Shown piece by piece: positions 1 through 6,919 of a stretch of 9,993 nucleotides of DNA; the stretch's first letter is position 1; every line of letters begins with the position of its first letter. The notes beneath the pieces were generated by a model. It worked only from the letters and a program-made list of their open reading frames with translations. It had not been told where the DNA came from and made no database searches. Origin of the DNA: an uncultured Selenomonadaceae bacterium (GTDB lineage Bacteria > Bacillota > Negativicutes > Selenomonadales > Selenomonadaceae); contig CAJOQC010000141.1 of NCBI GenBank assembly GCA_905236785.1, positions 1 through 9,993 of the forward strand. The letters are read 5' to 3'. The translations under genes were made by a program, and so were the position numbers.

Positions 1-807
<807 letters not shown>

Positions 808-818
<11 letters not shown>

Positions 819-1749
819 TTTTATAGTGGCGGTGAGCGCGGTTGTTCCCCTCTTTGTGCTTATGGGGACAGGGGTTTTGGTGAAAAAAATGCGGTTGCTC
901 ACCGAAGAAGAATTAAAACACGTCAACCGCATGGTCTTTGACGTGTTTTTCTTCTGCATGATGTTCTACAATATGTATACCACCGAACTATCCAAAACTT
1001 TTCGCCCGTCGCTTATAATGTTCGGCGCGGGCGGCGTGTTGGCGGTGTTTCTTCTTTGTATGCTCCTTATCCCGCAGCTTGAAAAGGAAAACAAACGGCG
1101 GGGGGCGATGGTGCAGGCAATTTTCCGCAGTAATTTTGTGCTTATCGGCATCCCCTTGGTGGATAATATCTTCGGCGCGGCGGCGGTTGCCATACCCACC
1201 ATGATGATTGCGGTCATTGTGCCGATTTATAACGTTCTGGCGGTGTTTTGCCTTGAGACCTTTCGCGGCGGCAAATTTGCGCCGACAAAGATAATAATAA
1301 ACGTACTCAAGAACCCCATGATTTTGGGGGCGTTGTTTGGCGCGGGGCTGTTGCTCCTTTCAGTGCCGCTCCCGGAAGCGGTGCTAAAACCCGTGCGGCA
1401 AATTGCGGCGGCCACCACCCCGGTGGCTCTCATCATCTTGGGCGCCTCCTTTAAGGGCGGCTCTTTTCACAATCATCTCCGGCAGCTTGTTTCCTGCGTT
1501 GCGGCGCGGCTTTTAATCGTGCCGGGGGTAATGCTCTCCGTCGCGGTGTATCTAGGTTTTCGCGGCATCGACTTGGTCACTCTTTTGGCGATATTTGCCA
1601 CGCCCTGCGCCGTGGCCTCCTTTGCCATGGCGCAACAAATGGACAGCGATGCGGACTTGGCGGGCAACTGCGTGGTGTACACCTCCGCCCTCTCCTGCCT
1701 TAGCATATTCGGCTGGGTGCTTTTGCTTAAAACTTTGAATTTGTTTTAA
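808..1749 (+). CDS. AEC-family (auxin efflux carrier-like) permease
   Basis: A 313-residue integral membrane protein of the AEC transporter family (Mem_trans domain), which in bacteria includes malate and other organic-anion permeases. The length and the two blocks of about five hydrophobic segments fit the family's 10-TM inverted-repeat layout. Segments lie roughly at residues 5-25, 38-60, 68-88, 105-125 and 128-150, then five more after 165. Typical motifs are FRSNFVLIGIPL (about 106-117), NPMILGALFG (about 170-179) and ATPCAVASFAMAQQM (about 265-280). The ATG at 808 lies within the last codons of sufU; a purine-rich GAGGGG at about 794-800 can serve as ribosome site. The gene ends directly before the large hairpin at 1750, which probably terminates the operon. 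The substrate cannot be told from sequence, and nothing links it to Fe-S assembly beyond co-transcription. Confidence 0.9.
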
Positions 1750-1803
1750 GTTCTTTCTTTCTCTTTTTCTTTTTTGAAAAAAAGAAAAAGAGAAAGAAAG
1801 AAC
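1750..1803. terminator. 26-bp perfect homopyrimidine/homopurine hairpin, probable bidirectional terminator
   Basis: Bases 1750-1775 (T/C only after the first G) are the exact reverse complement of 1778-1803 (A/G until the final C), with a two-base centre; in practice the apex would be a 4-6 nt loop. It begins one base after the permease stop codon and lies between convergent genes, the expected place for a terminator acting on both strands. The arms are GC-poor, so it is not a classic GC-stem plus U-run terminator, but T-rich tracts occur on both strands. Almost every base in an arm belongs to one chemical class, which is unusual (see the adjacent mirror repeat). Confidence 0.75.
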
Positions 1804-1826
1804 CAAAGAAAGAGAAAAAGAAAAAA
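1778..1826. repeat. Homopurine mirror repeat (22 nt / 22 nt), triplex-capable
   Basis: Reading 1805 to 1826 forward gives the same base order as reading 1799 to 1778 backward, 22 of 22 positions, all A or G, separated by five bases (1800-1804). This is mirror symmetry, not an inverted repeat. The first half is also the purine arm of the hairpin at 1750-1803, so one strand carries a pyrimidine arm, its complementary purine arm and a mirrored purine arm in that order. That order is geometrically suited to a Y-R-R intramolecular triplex (H-DNA or its single-strand equivalent). The symmetry is seen directly; triplex formation is inference. Confidence 0.8.
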
Positions 1827-1898
1827 CTTCAATGAATTAGATATTTGCCATTTGTTAAATAAATATTTACAAATATACTTTTACATTAAAGTTTTTTC
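1820..1898. repeat. Imperfect inverted repeat downstream of the methyltransferase stop
   Basis: Bases 1820-1829 and 1889-1898 form a perfect 10-bp inverted repeat, and the flanking A/G and T/C tracts (about 1805-1819 and 1899-1910) continue it imperfectly. The 59-base AT-rich interior holds no convincing gene. On the - strand it lies just past the methyltransferase stop codon, so it may help end that transcript, although the loop is long for an intrinsic terminator. The pyrimidine tract at 1892-1910 resembles the left arm of the 1750 hairpin, suggesting that copies of one low-complexity motif accumulated here. Confidence 0.45.
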
Positions 1899-1908
1899 TC
1901 TTTTTCTT

Positions 1909-2910
1909 TTAATTCTTTACCAAACAATGCAAATATTCGGTGGTAGCGTCGGCTAAAATATTTCGATTTTCCTCCCTGTCTGCCTTAAATCGTTTATAAT
2001 CTTTGGTATAAAAAGAATACTCTCCGTATTGGGACATAATTTCCTTTATAGTGTCAAGGCTCATAAGCCCCTCATTGTTGTAACTTAGGAAAATATACTT
2101 AAACCTGGCGTTTTTCATCAAATCGTCAAAGGCCGCCGCCACCGTCCTCTTGCTGCAAAACCTGCTTTTTTGCGTCGAATAATCTCTAAGGCCGGTAACC
2201 CCGTTAAGGATAGGTTTGTCGTTTCTTGATATTGTTTCCAAAACATGATAGTTGGCGCAATATTGTCTGGCATTATACGGAGGGTCAAGGTATAAGACGT
2301 CGCCGGATATTCTACGGGTCAATTCATTTATATCCTCGTTGTAAACTTCGCCCTTTTCTCCGTCAATAACGGGAAGCAAGGTAAGTTCAAAACGTTTTTG
2401 CGCGGATTTTTTTATGTGTTTTAAGAATGCGCCGTAAACGGAAGCGGTGTTGGCGTATTTATCTATGGAGTTAATCAGGCTCGCCAAATAATAAAAATAC
2501 ATACCTTCGTCAATATCGCCCTTTTGCCGCAATTTATCCAATTCTTCGCGAACGGCATCGCAAAGCATGCCGTTTTCGTCGGTAAAATAATTTCTGCCCG
2601 AGCCTGAGCCTTGGCAATAATTCATGTATACAAAGCCCCGTACCGGCGGTAATGAGTTCAAATGGTTAAGCAAACTGTCGTCCATTTTGGGGACGTTTTC
2701 GATAAAATGTTTGTTTAGGCTGTAGCTATAGTATTGAATATCGTTGGCAATAACTTTACAGCCTGCGGCTTTGAAAGTTTGCCCCACTATGCCCGTGCCG
2801 GCGAAAAGATCCGCAAACACATAACCAGCACCCTTTCTTATCCCGGTAACGCCCTTCACTGTTTCTTGCAAAAAGTCAATTAACGAATATTTTGAGCCAA
2901 TGTAATTCAT
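1909..2910 (-). CDS. DNA adenine N6-methyltransferase (D12-like), apparently solo
   Basis: A 333-residue SAM-dependent DNA methyltransferase. The N-terminus MNYIGSKYSLIDFL matches the motif X region of N6-adenine methylases of the D12/NlaIII-like group. Motif I (SAM binding) is DLFAGTG at residues 34-40. The catalytic motif IV is DPPY at 209-212, followed by NARQY. The order X-I-recognition region-IV is the alpha class. The ATG at 2908-2910 was chosen because it begins the conserved IGSK motif and follows GGGGGG (2914-2919) by three bases; the frame stays open 28 codons upstream, but that part is low-complexity Phe-rich sequence with no family match. No endonuclease gene is adjacent, so it looks like an orphan methylase or a remnant of a restriction-modification system. 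Sequence and flanks look more AT-rich than its neighbours, hinting at acquisition. The target site is unknown. Confidence 0.88.
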   Translation of the reverse strand: MNYIGSKYSLIDFLQETVKGVTGIRKGAGYVFADLFAGTGIVGQTFKAAGCKVIANDIQYYSYSLNKHFIENVPKMDDSLLNHLNSLPPVRGFVYMNYCQGSGSGRNYFTDENGMLCDAVREELDKLRQKGDIDEGMYFYYLASLINSIDKYANTASVYGAFLKHIKKSAQKRFELTLLPVIDGEKGEVYNEDINELTRRISGDVLYLDPPYNARQYCANYHVLETISRNDKPILNGVTGLRDYSTQKSRFCSKRTVAAAFDDLMKNARFKYIFLSYNNEGLMSLDTIKEIMSQYGEYSFYTKDYKRFKADREENRNILADATTEYLHCLVKN

Positions 2911-2955
2911 AAATTCCCCCCAAAAATAGTCGATAATACTTTCCGTAAAACAAAT

Positions 2956-2984
2956 ATTATCACATATACGGTAACAAGTAAAAA
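2956..2984 (-). promoter_or_regulatory. Candidate promoter for the methyltransferase
   Basis: On the - strand an extended -10, TGTGATAAT (2956-2964), lies about 50 bases before the chosen ATG, with a poor -35 (TTTTTA, 2979-2984) at 17-bp spacing. A second option is a perfect TATAAT at 3016-3021 with only a weak -35, which would give a leader of about 100 nt. The region is AT-rich, so chance matches are likely. Confidence 0.35.
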
Positions 2985-3074
2985 AGAAAAACATGAAAAT
3001 ATTTTTAATAACTTCATTATAGGTAATTTGTTTCAGATTTGCAGGTGAAAAGGAAAAACCTCCTCGTTGTTTAT

Positions 3075-3116
3075 CGGCGGTAGCCCTTGATTTTACAAGG
3101 CTGCCGCCGTTTTTTT
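3075..3116 (+). terminator. Strong intrinsic terminator with no gene upstream on this strand
   Basis: The left arm 3075-3089 and right arm 3096-3109 form a GC-rich stem of about 14 bp with one G-U pair and one bulged C, a six-base loop, and then seven T (3110-3116). It has direction: the opposite strand has no T-run after the stem. No + strand gene lies between 1749 and here, so it must end a leader RNA, a small RNA, or a transcript whose gene has been lost. Confidence 0.9.
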
Positions 3117-3317
3117 CGCAATTTTATATTTTTTCATAGGGTTTTCAGAAAAATATGGGAGAATATACCCAACAAATGATAACAATCCTTTTTGACGGCA
3201 AGATGCGGGCGAGATTTTCTGAATGTTTGTTGTCACCGCCCTGTGTGTAAAACTGCGATGGATGGAGCGGTCGCCTTGCGTATTGTCGGCAATGTGCAGA
3301 TTTTTAGGAGGAGTTTT

Positions 3318-4133
3318 ATGCGAAGCAGCAGAAGAAACAAAAAAAATGCGGGCAACAACGGCCGCAAGAAAGCTATTTTGAGCTTGGCATTGGGTGCGTT
3401 CATGATGCTTGGAACTGGTTTCACCGACGGCAACATCAACGACGTTGAGATGACCGTTGACGGCAAAACTTTTGCAATTCGCACCAACGTTACGACTCCG
3501 CAGGAGATTTTTGCCAAAGCCGGCGTTACGCTTAATGCCAACGACGAGTATGTGTATCAAAAGGACGGGAACAAAACGAAACTTATCGTTTATCGCGCAG
3601 TCCCCCTTAATATAGAATATAACGGCGAAACAAAAACCATTATGACCGGTTGCCAAACCGTGGGCGAAGCCTTGAACGAAGCCGGTTATTACACGGATGA
3701 CTTTGAAGCCTCCGTAGGTTTTAACGAGCCTGTTGCAAAAGATATGACCGTGAAATTAAACGACAGTGCCCAACTTATTGCGAGGAAGCAAGAAGCGGAA
3801 GCACGCGCAAGAGAAACACGGATTGAAACGAGCCGCGGTTCGGTTCGTTACGACGATTCCATTTATATGGAAGCTACGGCCTATTTGCCCGGCGACGGCG
3901 GCGGCAGCGGCATAACGGCCAGCGGCATACCCGCCACTTACGGCGTTGCGGCGGTTGACCCTGCGGTTATCCCCTTGGGTACGCGGCTTTATATCCCCGG
4001 CTACGGCGAGGCTGTTGCGGCGGACACCGGCGGCGCAATCGTGGGGAACAAGATTGATTTATGCATGGAAGATTACGGCGAAGCGATGCAATTCGGTCGC
4101 CGCGGCGTTACGGTTTATGTGCTTGCAAACTAA
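3318..4133 (+). CDS. Secreted or anchored 3D-domain cell-wall protein with DUF348 domains (YabE-like)
   Basis: A 271-residue protein. The ATG at 3318 is preceded by AGGAGG (3306-3311) at ideal spacing and starts a signal sequence: a basic N-region (RRNKK, RKK) and a hydrophobic core at about 19-35, with no clear lipobox, so it is either cleaved or a membrane anchor. Residues about 42-150 carry two DUF348-like repeats (beginning VEMTVDGKTFAIRT and LIVYRAVPLNIEYN). A charged Ala/Glu/Arg linker follows (about 155-175). The C-terminal 3D domain (about 180-271) keeps its three aspartates: Asp214 in AAVDP, Asp236 in AADTGG and Asp247 in KIDLC. The domain has the double-psi beta-barrel fold of MltA-type lytic transglycosylases and in Firmicutes acts in peptidoglycan remodelling, germination or resuscitation. 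No lysozyme-like or G5 domain is present. It is a single gene, convergent with gyrA. Confidence 0.92.
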   Translation: MRSSRRNKKNAGNNGRKKAILSLALGAFMMLGTGFTDGNINDVEMTVDGKTFAIRTNVTTPQEIFAKAGVTLNANDEYVYQKDGNKTKLIVYRAVPLNIEYNGETKTIMTGCQTVGEALNEAGYYTDDFEASVGFNEPVAKDMTVKLNDSAQLIARKQEAEARARETRIETSRGSVRYDDSIYMEATAYLPGDGGGSGITASGIPATYGVAAVDPAVIPLGTRLYIPGYGEAVAADTGGAIVGNKIDLCMEDYGEAMQFGRRGVTVYVLAN

Positions 4134-4169
4134 AAGAGCAACCCCTTTGGGGTTGCTCTTTTAGTTTGC
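4125..4169. terminator. Bidirectional terminator between the 3D gene and gyrA
   Basis: Bases 4125-4145 and 4149-4169 form a perfect 21-bp inverted repeat around a TTT loop. The core is a GC-rich stem (GAGCAACCCC) flanked by AAAA and TTTT, giving a T-tract on each strand. The arm includes the last codons and the TAA (4131-4133) of the 3D gene; gyrA ends 19 bases beyond. The symmetry and convergent setting fit a terminator shared by both genes. Confidence 0.92.
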
Positions 4170-4187
4170 GCGATAACATTCATTCGT

Positions 4188-6617
4188 TCATTCGCTTTTT
4201 TGATCCATGGTGGCCAAGGAAATAACCGAATCGTTTTCGCCTGTTCGCATCAGCGTTACTCCCTGGGTGTTTCGCCCTTGCACGGAAATTTCCGAAATGT
4301 TGGTTCTTATGATGATGCCTTCCGTGGTTACAAGCAAAAGCTCTTGATCGGGTTTTACTGCCTTTATGCCGATAACGTCGCCGGTGCGCTCCGTTACCTT
4401 TAGGGCGATAAGCCCCTTGCCGCCCCGTGTTTGCAAACGGAACTCGTCAACGGGGGTGCGCTTGCCGTAGCCCATGGCCGTCACGGACAAAATATCCCAA
4501 TCCTTGTGGAGGTTCACCATGCCCACCACTTCGTCGCCGTCTTTCAGGGTTATGCCCTTTACGCCCCGGGCTACCCTGCCCATGGCGCGGACGTCGCTTT
4601 CGTCAAAGGCAATCGCCATGCCGTTCTTTGTGCCAAGCATGACTTTGCGCTTGCCGTCGGTGAATTTTACGCCGATAAGCTCGTCATCGTCGTCAAGGTT
4701 TATGGCGTTCAGCCCGACTTTCCTGATGTTGCCGAACTCTGCCAATGAAGTCTTTTTGACAATGCCTTTCTTCGTTGCCATAAACAGATAACTTGTCGGG
4801 TCGAAGTTCTTCACTTGGATAACCGCCGTGATTTTTTCGCCCTTATCAAGCTGCAACAGATTTATAATCGCCGTGCCTTTGGCTTGGCGGCCGGCTTCGG
4901 GTATTTCGTAGGACTTTAGATAGAACACTCGCCCGCGCCCGGTGAAGAACAGCACCGTTTGATGGGTGGTGGTGATGAGGATATTTTCGACAAAATCCGT
5001 TTCCTTTGTCCCCATGCCCGTCACGCCGCGCCCGCCTCGTTTTTGGGTGCGATAAGTGTTAAGGGGCATACGTTTGATGTAATTGTTGTGAGTGAGGGTA
5101 ATCACCATGTCCTCGTCGGCAATTAAATCCTCCACAGCAATATCAGAGCTGTCAACGGTTATCTTGGTGCGGCGGTCGTCGCCGTACTTTTCTTTTACTT
5201 CGGTCAGCTCGCTTTTTATTATGGCAAGAATTTTATTTTCGTCCGCCAAAATTTCCTTGTATTCCTCGATGGCTTTTAGGGTTTCTTGATATTCCTGCTC
5301 GATTTTTTCCCGTTCAAGCCCCGTCAAGCGTTGAAGCCGCAATTCCAAAATCGACTGCGCCTGTTTTTCCGTCAGCTTGAAGCCGCCCATTAACGCCTCT
5401 TTGGCTACGTCTGCCGTACGGCTCTCGCGAATGGTGGTGATAACGGCATCAAGATGATCGAGGGCAATGTTCAAGCCCTCCAAAATATGCGCCCGCGCCT
5501 CGGCTTTGTTCAGCTCGTACTTGGTGCGGCGGGTAATAACGTCCTCTTGATGCTTTAGATAATAGTGGAGAACTTCCTTTAAGTTCAAAATTTGCGGCTT
5601 GCCGTCAACCAAGGCCAGCATGATAACGCCGAAGGTTTCCTGCAGTTGCGTGTGCTTGTAGAGCTGATTAAGCATCACATTGGCATTCACGTCCCGCCGC
5701 AGTTCGATGACGATGCTCATGCCGTTGCGGTCGGATTCGTCCCGCAGTTCGGTTATGCCGTCAACGGTCTTTTCCCGCACCAAGGCGGCAATTTTTTCGA
5801 TAAGACGCGCTTTGTTCACCTGATACGGAAGTTCCGTCACCACAATACGGTGTTTGCCGTTGCTCATTTCTTCGATTTTGGCTTTTGCCCGCATCTTTAT
5901 GGAGCCGCGCCCCGTCATGTACGCGTCGCGAATGCCCGACGTGCCCAAAATAAGCCCCGCCGTGGGGAAGTCCGGCCCTTTTACGATTTGCATCAATTCT
6001 TCGATGGATGCGTCGGGGCGTTCGATTAGGAGCAACACCCCGTCAATGACTTCGCGCATATTGTGGGGCGGAATGTTGGTGGCCATGCCCACGGCGATGC
6101 CCGATGTGCCGTTCACCAAAAGCTGCGGGAACTTAGCCGGAAGCACCGACGGCTCTTTTAGGGATTCGTCATAGTTTGGGACAAATTCCACCGTGTCTTT
6201 TTCAATATCGGCAAGCATAAGCTCGGATATTTTTGACATACGGACTTCGGTGTAACGCATAGCCGCCGGCGGGTCGCCGTCCACCGACCCAAAGTTTCCA
6301 TGCCCGTCCGCCAACATATAGCGCATGGAAAAATCCTGCGCCATACGAACAATGGCATCATATACGGAGCTGTCGCCGTGGGGGTGATATTTACCCAAAA
6401 CCTCACCGACGATACGCGCCGATTTTTTGTATGGTTTCGTCGAACCCATGCCCGCCTCTTGCATGGCGTAGAGTATACGCCGATGGACGGGTTTAAGCCC
6501 GTCGCGCACATCAGGAAGAGCGCGGGAGACGATAACCGACATTGCGTAGTCGATATACGACGTACGCATTTCGTTTTCCAAATTTACGGGAACAATTTTT
6601 CCTTCCCCAAATTCCAT
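4188..6617 (-). CDS. gyrA: DNA gyrase subunit A
   Basis: An 809-residue GyrA, full length for the family. With GyrB it forms the A2B2 gyrase that introduces negative supercoils. The breakage-reunion domain (1-about 490) has the active-site Tyr122 in AAMRYTE, in the same numbering as E. coli. The quinolone-resistance region [13 protein letters not shown] has Ser83 and Asp87, the states associated with fluoroquinolone susceptibility. A Glu/Lys-rich coiled-coil arm lies at about 370-480. The C-terminal beta-pinwheel (about 495-809) carries a GyrA box written QKRGGRG (525-531), a conservative variant of QRRGGKG that supports gyrase over ParC. The ATG is preceded by GAGGTG (- strand, 6623-6628) and a strong promoter. 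gyrB is not adjacent, so gyrA stands alone. The C-terminus lacks the long acidic tail seen in some bacteria. Confidence 0.98.
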   Translation of the reverse strand: MEFGEGKIVPVNLENEMRTSYIDYAMSVIVSRALPDVRDGLKPVHRRILYAMQEAGMGSTKPYKKSARIVGEVLGKYHPHGDSSVYDAIVRMAQDFSMRYMLADGHGNFGSVDGDPPAAMRYTEVRMSKISELMLADIEKDTVEFVPNYDESLKEPSVLPAKFPQLLVNGTSGIAVGMATNIPPHNMREVIDGVLLLIERPDASIEELMQIVKGPDFPTAGLILGTSGIRDAYMTGRGSIKMRAKAKIEEMSNGKHRIVVTELPYQVNKARLIEKIAALVREKTVDGITELRDESDRNGMSIVIELRRDVNANVMLNQLYKHTQLQETFGVIMLALVDGKPQILNLKEVLHYYLKHQEDVITRRTKYELNKAEARAHILEGLNIALDHLDAVITTIRESRTADVAKEALMGGFKLTEKQAQSILELRLQRLTGLEREKIEQEYQETLKAIEEYKEILADENKILAIIKSELTEVKEKYGDDRRTKITVDSSDIAVEDLIADEDMVITLTHNNYIKRMPLNTYRTQKRGGRGVTGMGTKETDFVENILITTTHQTVLFFTGRGRVFYLKSYEIPEAGRQAKGTAIINLLQLDKGEKITAVIQVKNFDPTSYLFMATKKGIVKKTSLAEFGNIRKVGLNAINLDDDDELIGVKFTDGKRKVMLGTKNGMAIAFDESDVRAMGRVARGVKGITLKDGDEVVGMVNLHKDWDILSVTAMGYGKRTPVDEFRLQTRGGKGLIALKVTERTGDVIGIKAVKPDQELLLVTTEGIIIRTNISEISVQGRNTQGVTLMRTGENDSVISLATMDQKSE

Positions 6618-6678
6618 TTTTTCACCTCAACCGATACTCGGGTAATATTTTTGCGCCGCGAATTTCACGCAAACAGCA

Positions 6679-6693
6679 GGGCTATTATAGCCC
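6679..6693. promoter_or_regulatory. Inverted repeat covering the gyrA -10: possible operator
   Basis: GGGCTAT-T-ATAGCCC is a perfect 7+1+7 inverted repeat centred on 6686, inside the gyrA -10 box. Such a site could bind a dimeric regulator blocking RNA polymerase, or extrude under negative supercoiling. No regulator is identified, and part of the symmetry comes from the -10 itself. Confidence 0.4.
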
Positions 6694-6713
6694 AATTTTG
6701 CGGCTATCGTCAA
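6684..6713 (-). promoter_or_regulatory. gyrA promoter, sigma-A type
   Basis: On the - strand, TTGACG (6708-6713), an 18-bp spacer and a perfect TATAAT (6684-6689) point to gyrA, predicting a leader of about 60 nt. Nine consecutive A on the same strand (6714-6722) abut the -35, a placement typical of a UP-like A-tract that strengthens or makes a promoter curvature-sensitive. Confidence 0.88.
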
Positions 6714-6737
6714 TTTTTTTTTATGGCGGCGTTACTA

Positions 6738-6766
6738 TTGACACCGGGAAATGTATAGTATATTAT
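6738..6766 (+). promoter_or_regulatory. Promoter of the glycerophosphotransferase / radical SAM operon
   Basis: TTGACA (6738-6743), exactly 17 bp, then TATTAT (6761-6766): a near-consensus sigma-A promoter. Transcription would start near 6773 and leave a leader of about 147 nt before the ATG at 6920. Its -35 is 24 bp from the gyrA -35, so the two promoters sit back to back and may influence each other through supercoiling. Confidence 0.88.
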
Positions 6767-6772
6767 TTCATC

Positions 6773-6919
6773 AAATATTAAAGATGAAAAGTATTCGTAA
6801 AAGTATTGTTCGGCGAACACAAAGACTTTGGAATTTATCGCGAAAGCTACGGAAAAGTTGTATTTTGCGATAAGTGCTTTTTTTTGCGATAAAATTTGAA
6901 TTTATCGGAGGTGCGTGGC
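6773..6919 (+). promoter_or_regulatory. Structured leader of the glycerophosphotransferase operon
   Basis: The predicted leader holds a direct repeat AAAAGTATT (6787-6795, 6799-6807), a small palindrome GTTCG-G-CGAAC (6808-6818), and four copies of one heptamer in alternating sense: TTATCGC (6835-6841), GCGATAA (6867-6873), GCGATAA (6886-6892) and TTATCG (6902-6907). Eight T (6878-6885) follow the second copy by four bases. Copies 3 and 4 form a 7-bp hairpin (6887-6907) whose last G is the first base of the GGAGG ribosome site. The first can pair with the second or third, so alternative folds are possible. No known riboswitch class is recognised. Confidence 0.45.
6784..6873 (+). CDS. Possible 29-residue basic leader peptide
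   Basis: An ATG at 6784, just after the predicted transcription start, opens a frame of 29 codons ending at TAA 6871-6873. The product would be very basic, with about a dozen Arg or Lys, many on CGA, CGG or AGA codons. Its stop codon lies inside the second GCGATAA arm, five bases before the T8 run, the geometry expected of a translated attenuator. No Shine-Dalgarno is visible, and a 30-codon frame can occur by chance, so this is tentative. Confidence 0.2.
   Translation: MKSIRKSIVRRTQRLWNLSRKLRKSCILR

Larger units (their letters stand above)
2911..3317. other. 407-base gene-free region between divergent genes
   Basis: This stretch separates the methyltransferase (- strand) from the 3D-domain gene (+ strand). 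The first 150 bases are AT-rich and hold the candidate methyltransferase promoters. Bases 3075-3116 are a strong + strand terminator. Bases 3117-3317 are the probable leader or promoter region of the 3D gene. A TTGACG at 3192-3197 could be a -35, but the hexamer 17 bases on (TTTTCT) is poor. Open frames here, including one that extends the 3D gene upstream to 3192, look non-coding. YabE/RpfB-type genes are often preceded by a c-di-AMP (ydaO) riboswitch, but I do not recognise its conserved sequence here. Confidence 0.6.

Noticed and set aside
1774..1956. 60-codon + strand frame rich in Lys/Arg over the purine tract
   Set aside because: Its composition is forced by the A/G repeat, it has no ribosome site, and it overlaps the methyltransferase 3' end. 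It is an artefact of low complexity.
2911..2994. N-terminal extension of the methyltransferase by 28 codons
   Set aside because: The added residues are a Phe-rich run without family similarity; the ATG at 2908-2910 begins the conserved IGSK motif and has a G-rich ribosome site.
3192..3317. Upstream TTG start extending the 3D-domain protein by 42 residues
   Set aside because: The ATG at 3318 has a perfect AGGAGG and starts a normal signal sequence; the extension would bury that signal internally.
3117..3317. c-di-AMP (ydaO-type) riboswitch before the cell-wall gene
   Set aside because: Expected from the family's habits, but I could not find its conserved segments; a covariance search (Rfam ydaO-yuaA model) would settle it.
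3093..3656. 187-codon - strand frame opposite the 3D gene
   Set aside because: It crosses the terminator stem and the 3D gene's ribosome site and signal sequence, and shows no recognisable domain; it is a shadow frame.
4200..6174. Several + strand frames of 65-145 codons opposite gyrA
   Set aside because: They are reverse-strand shadows of the full-length, well-conserved gyrA, without ribosome sites or recognisable domains.
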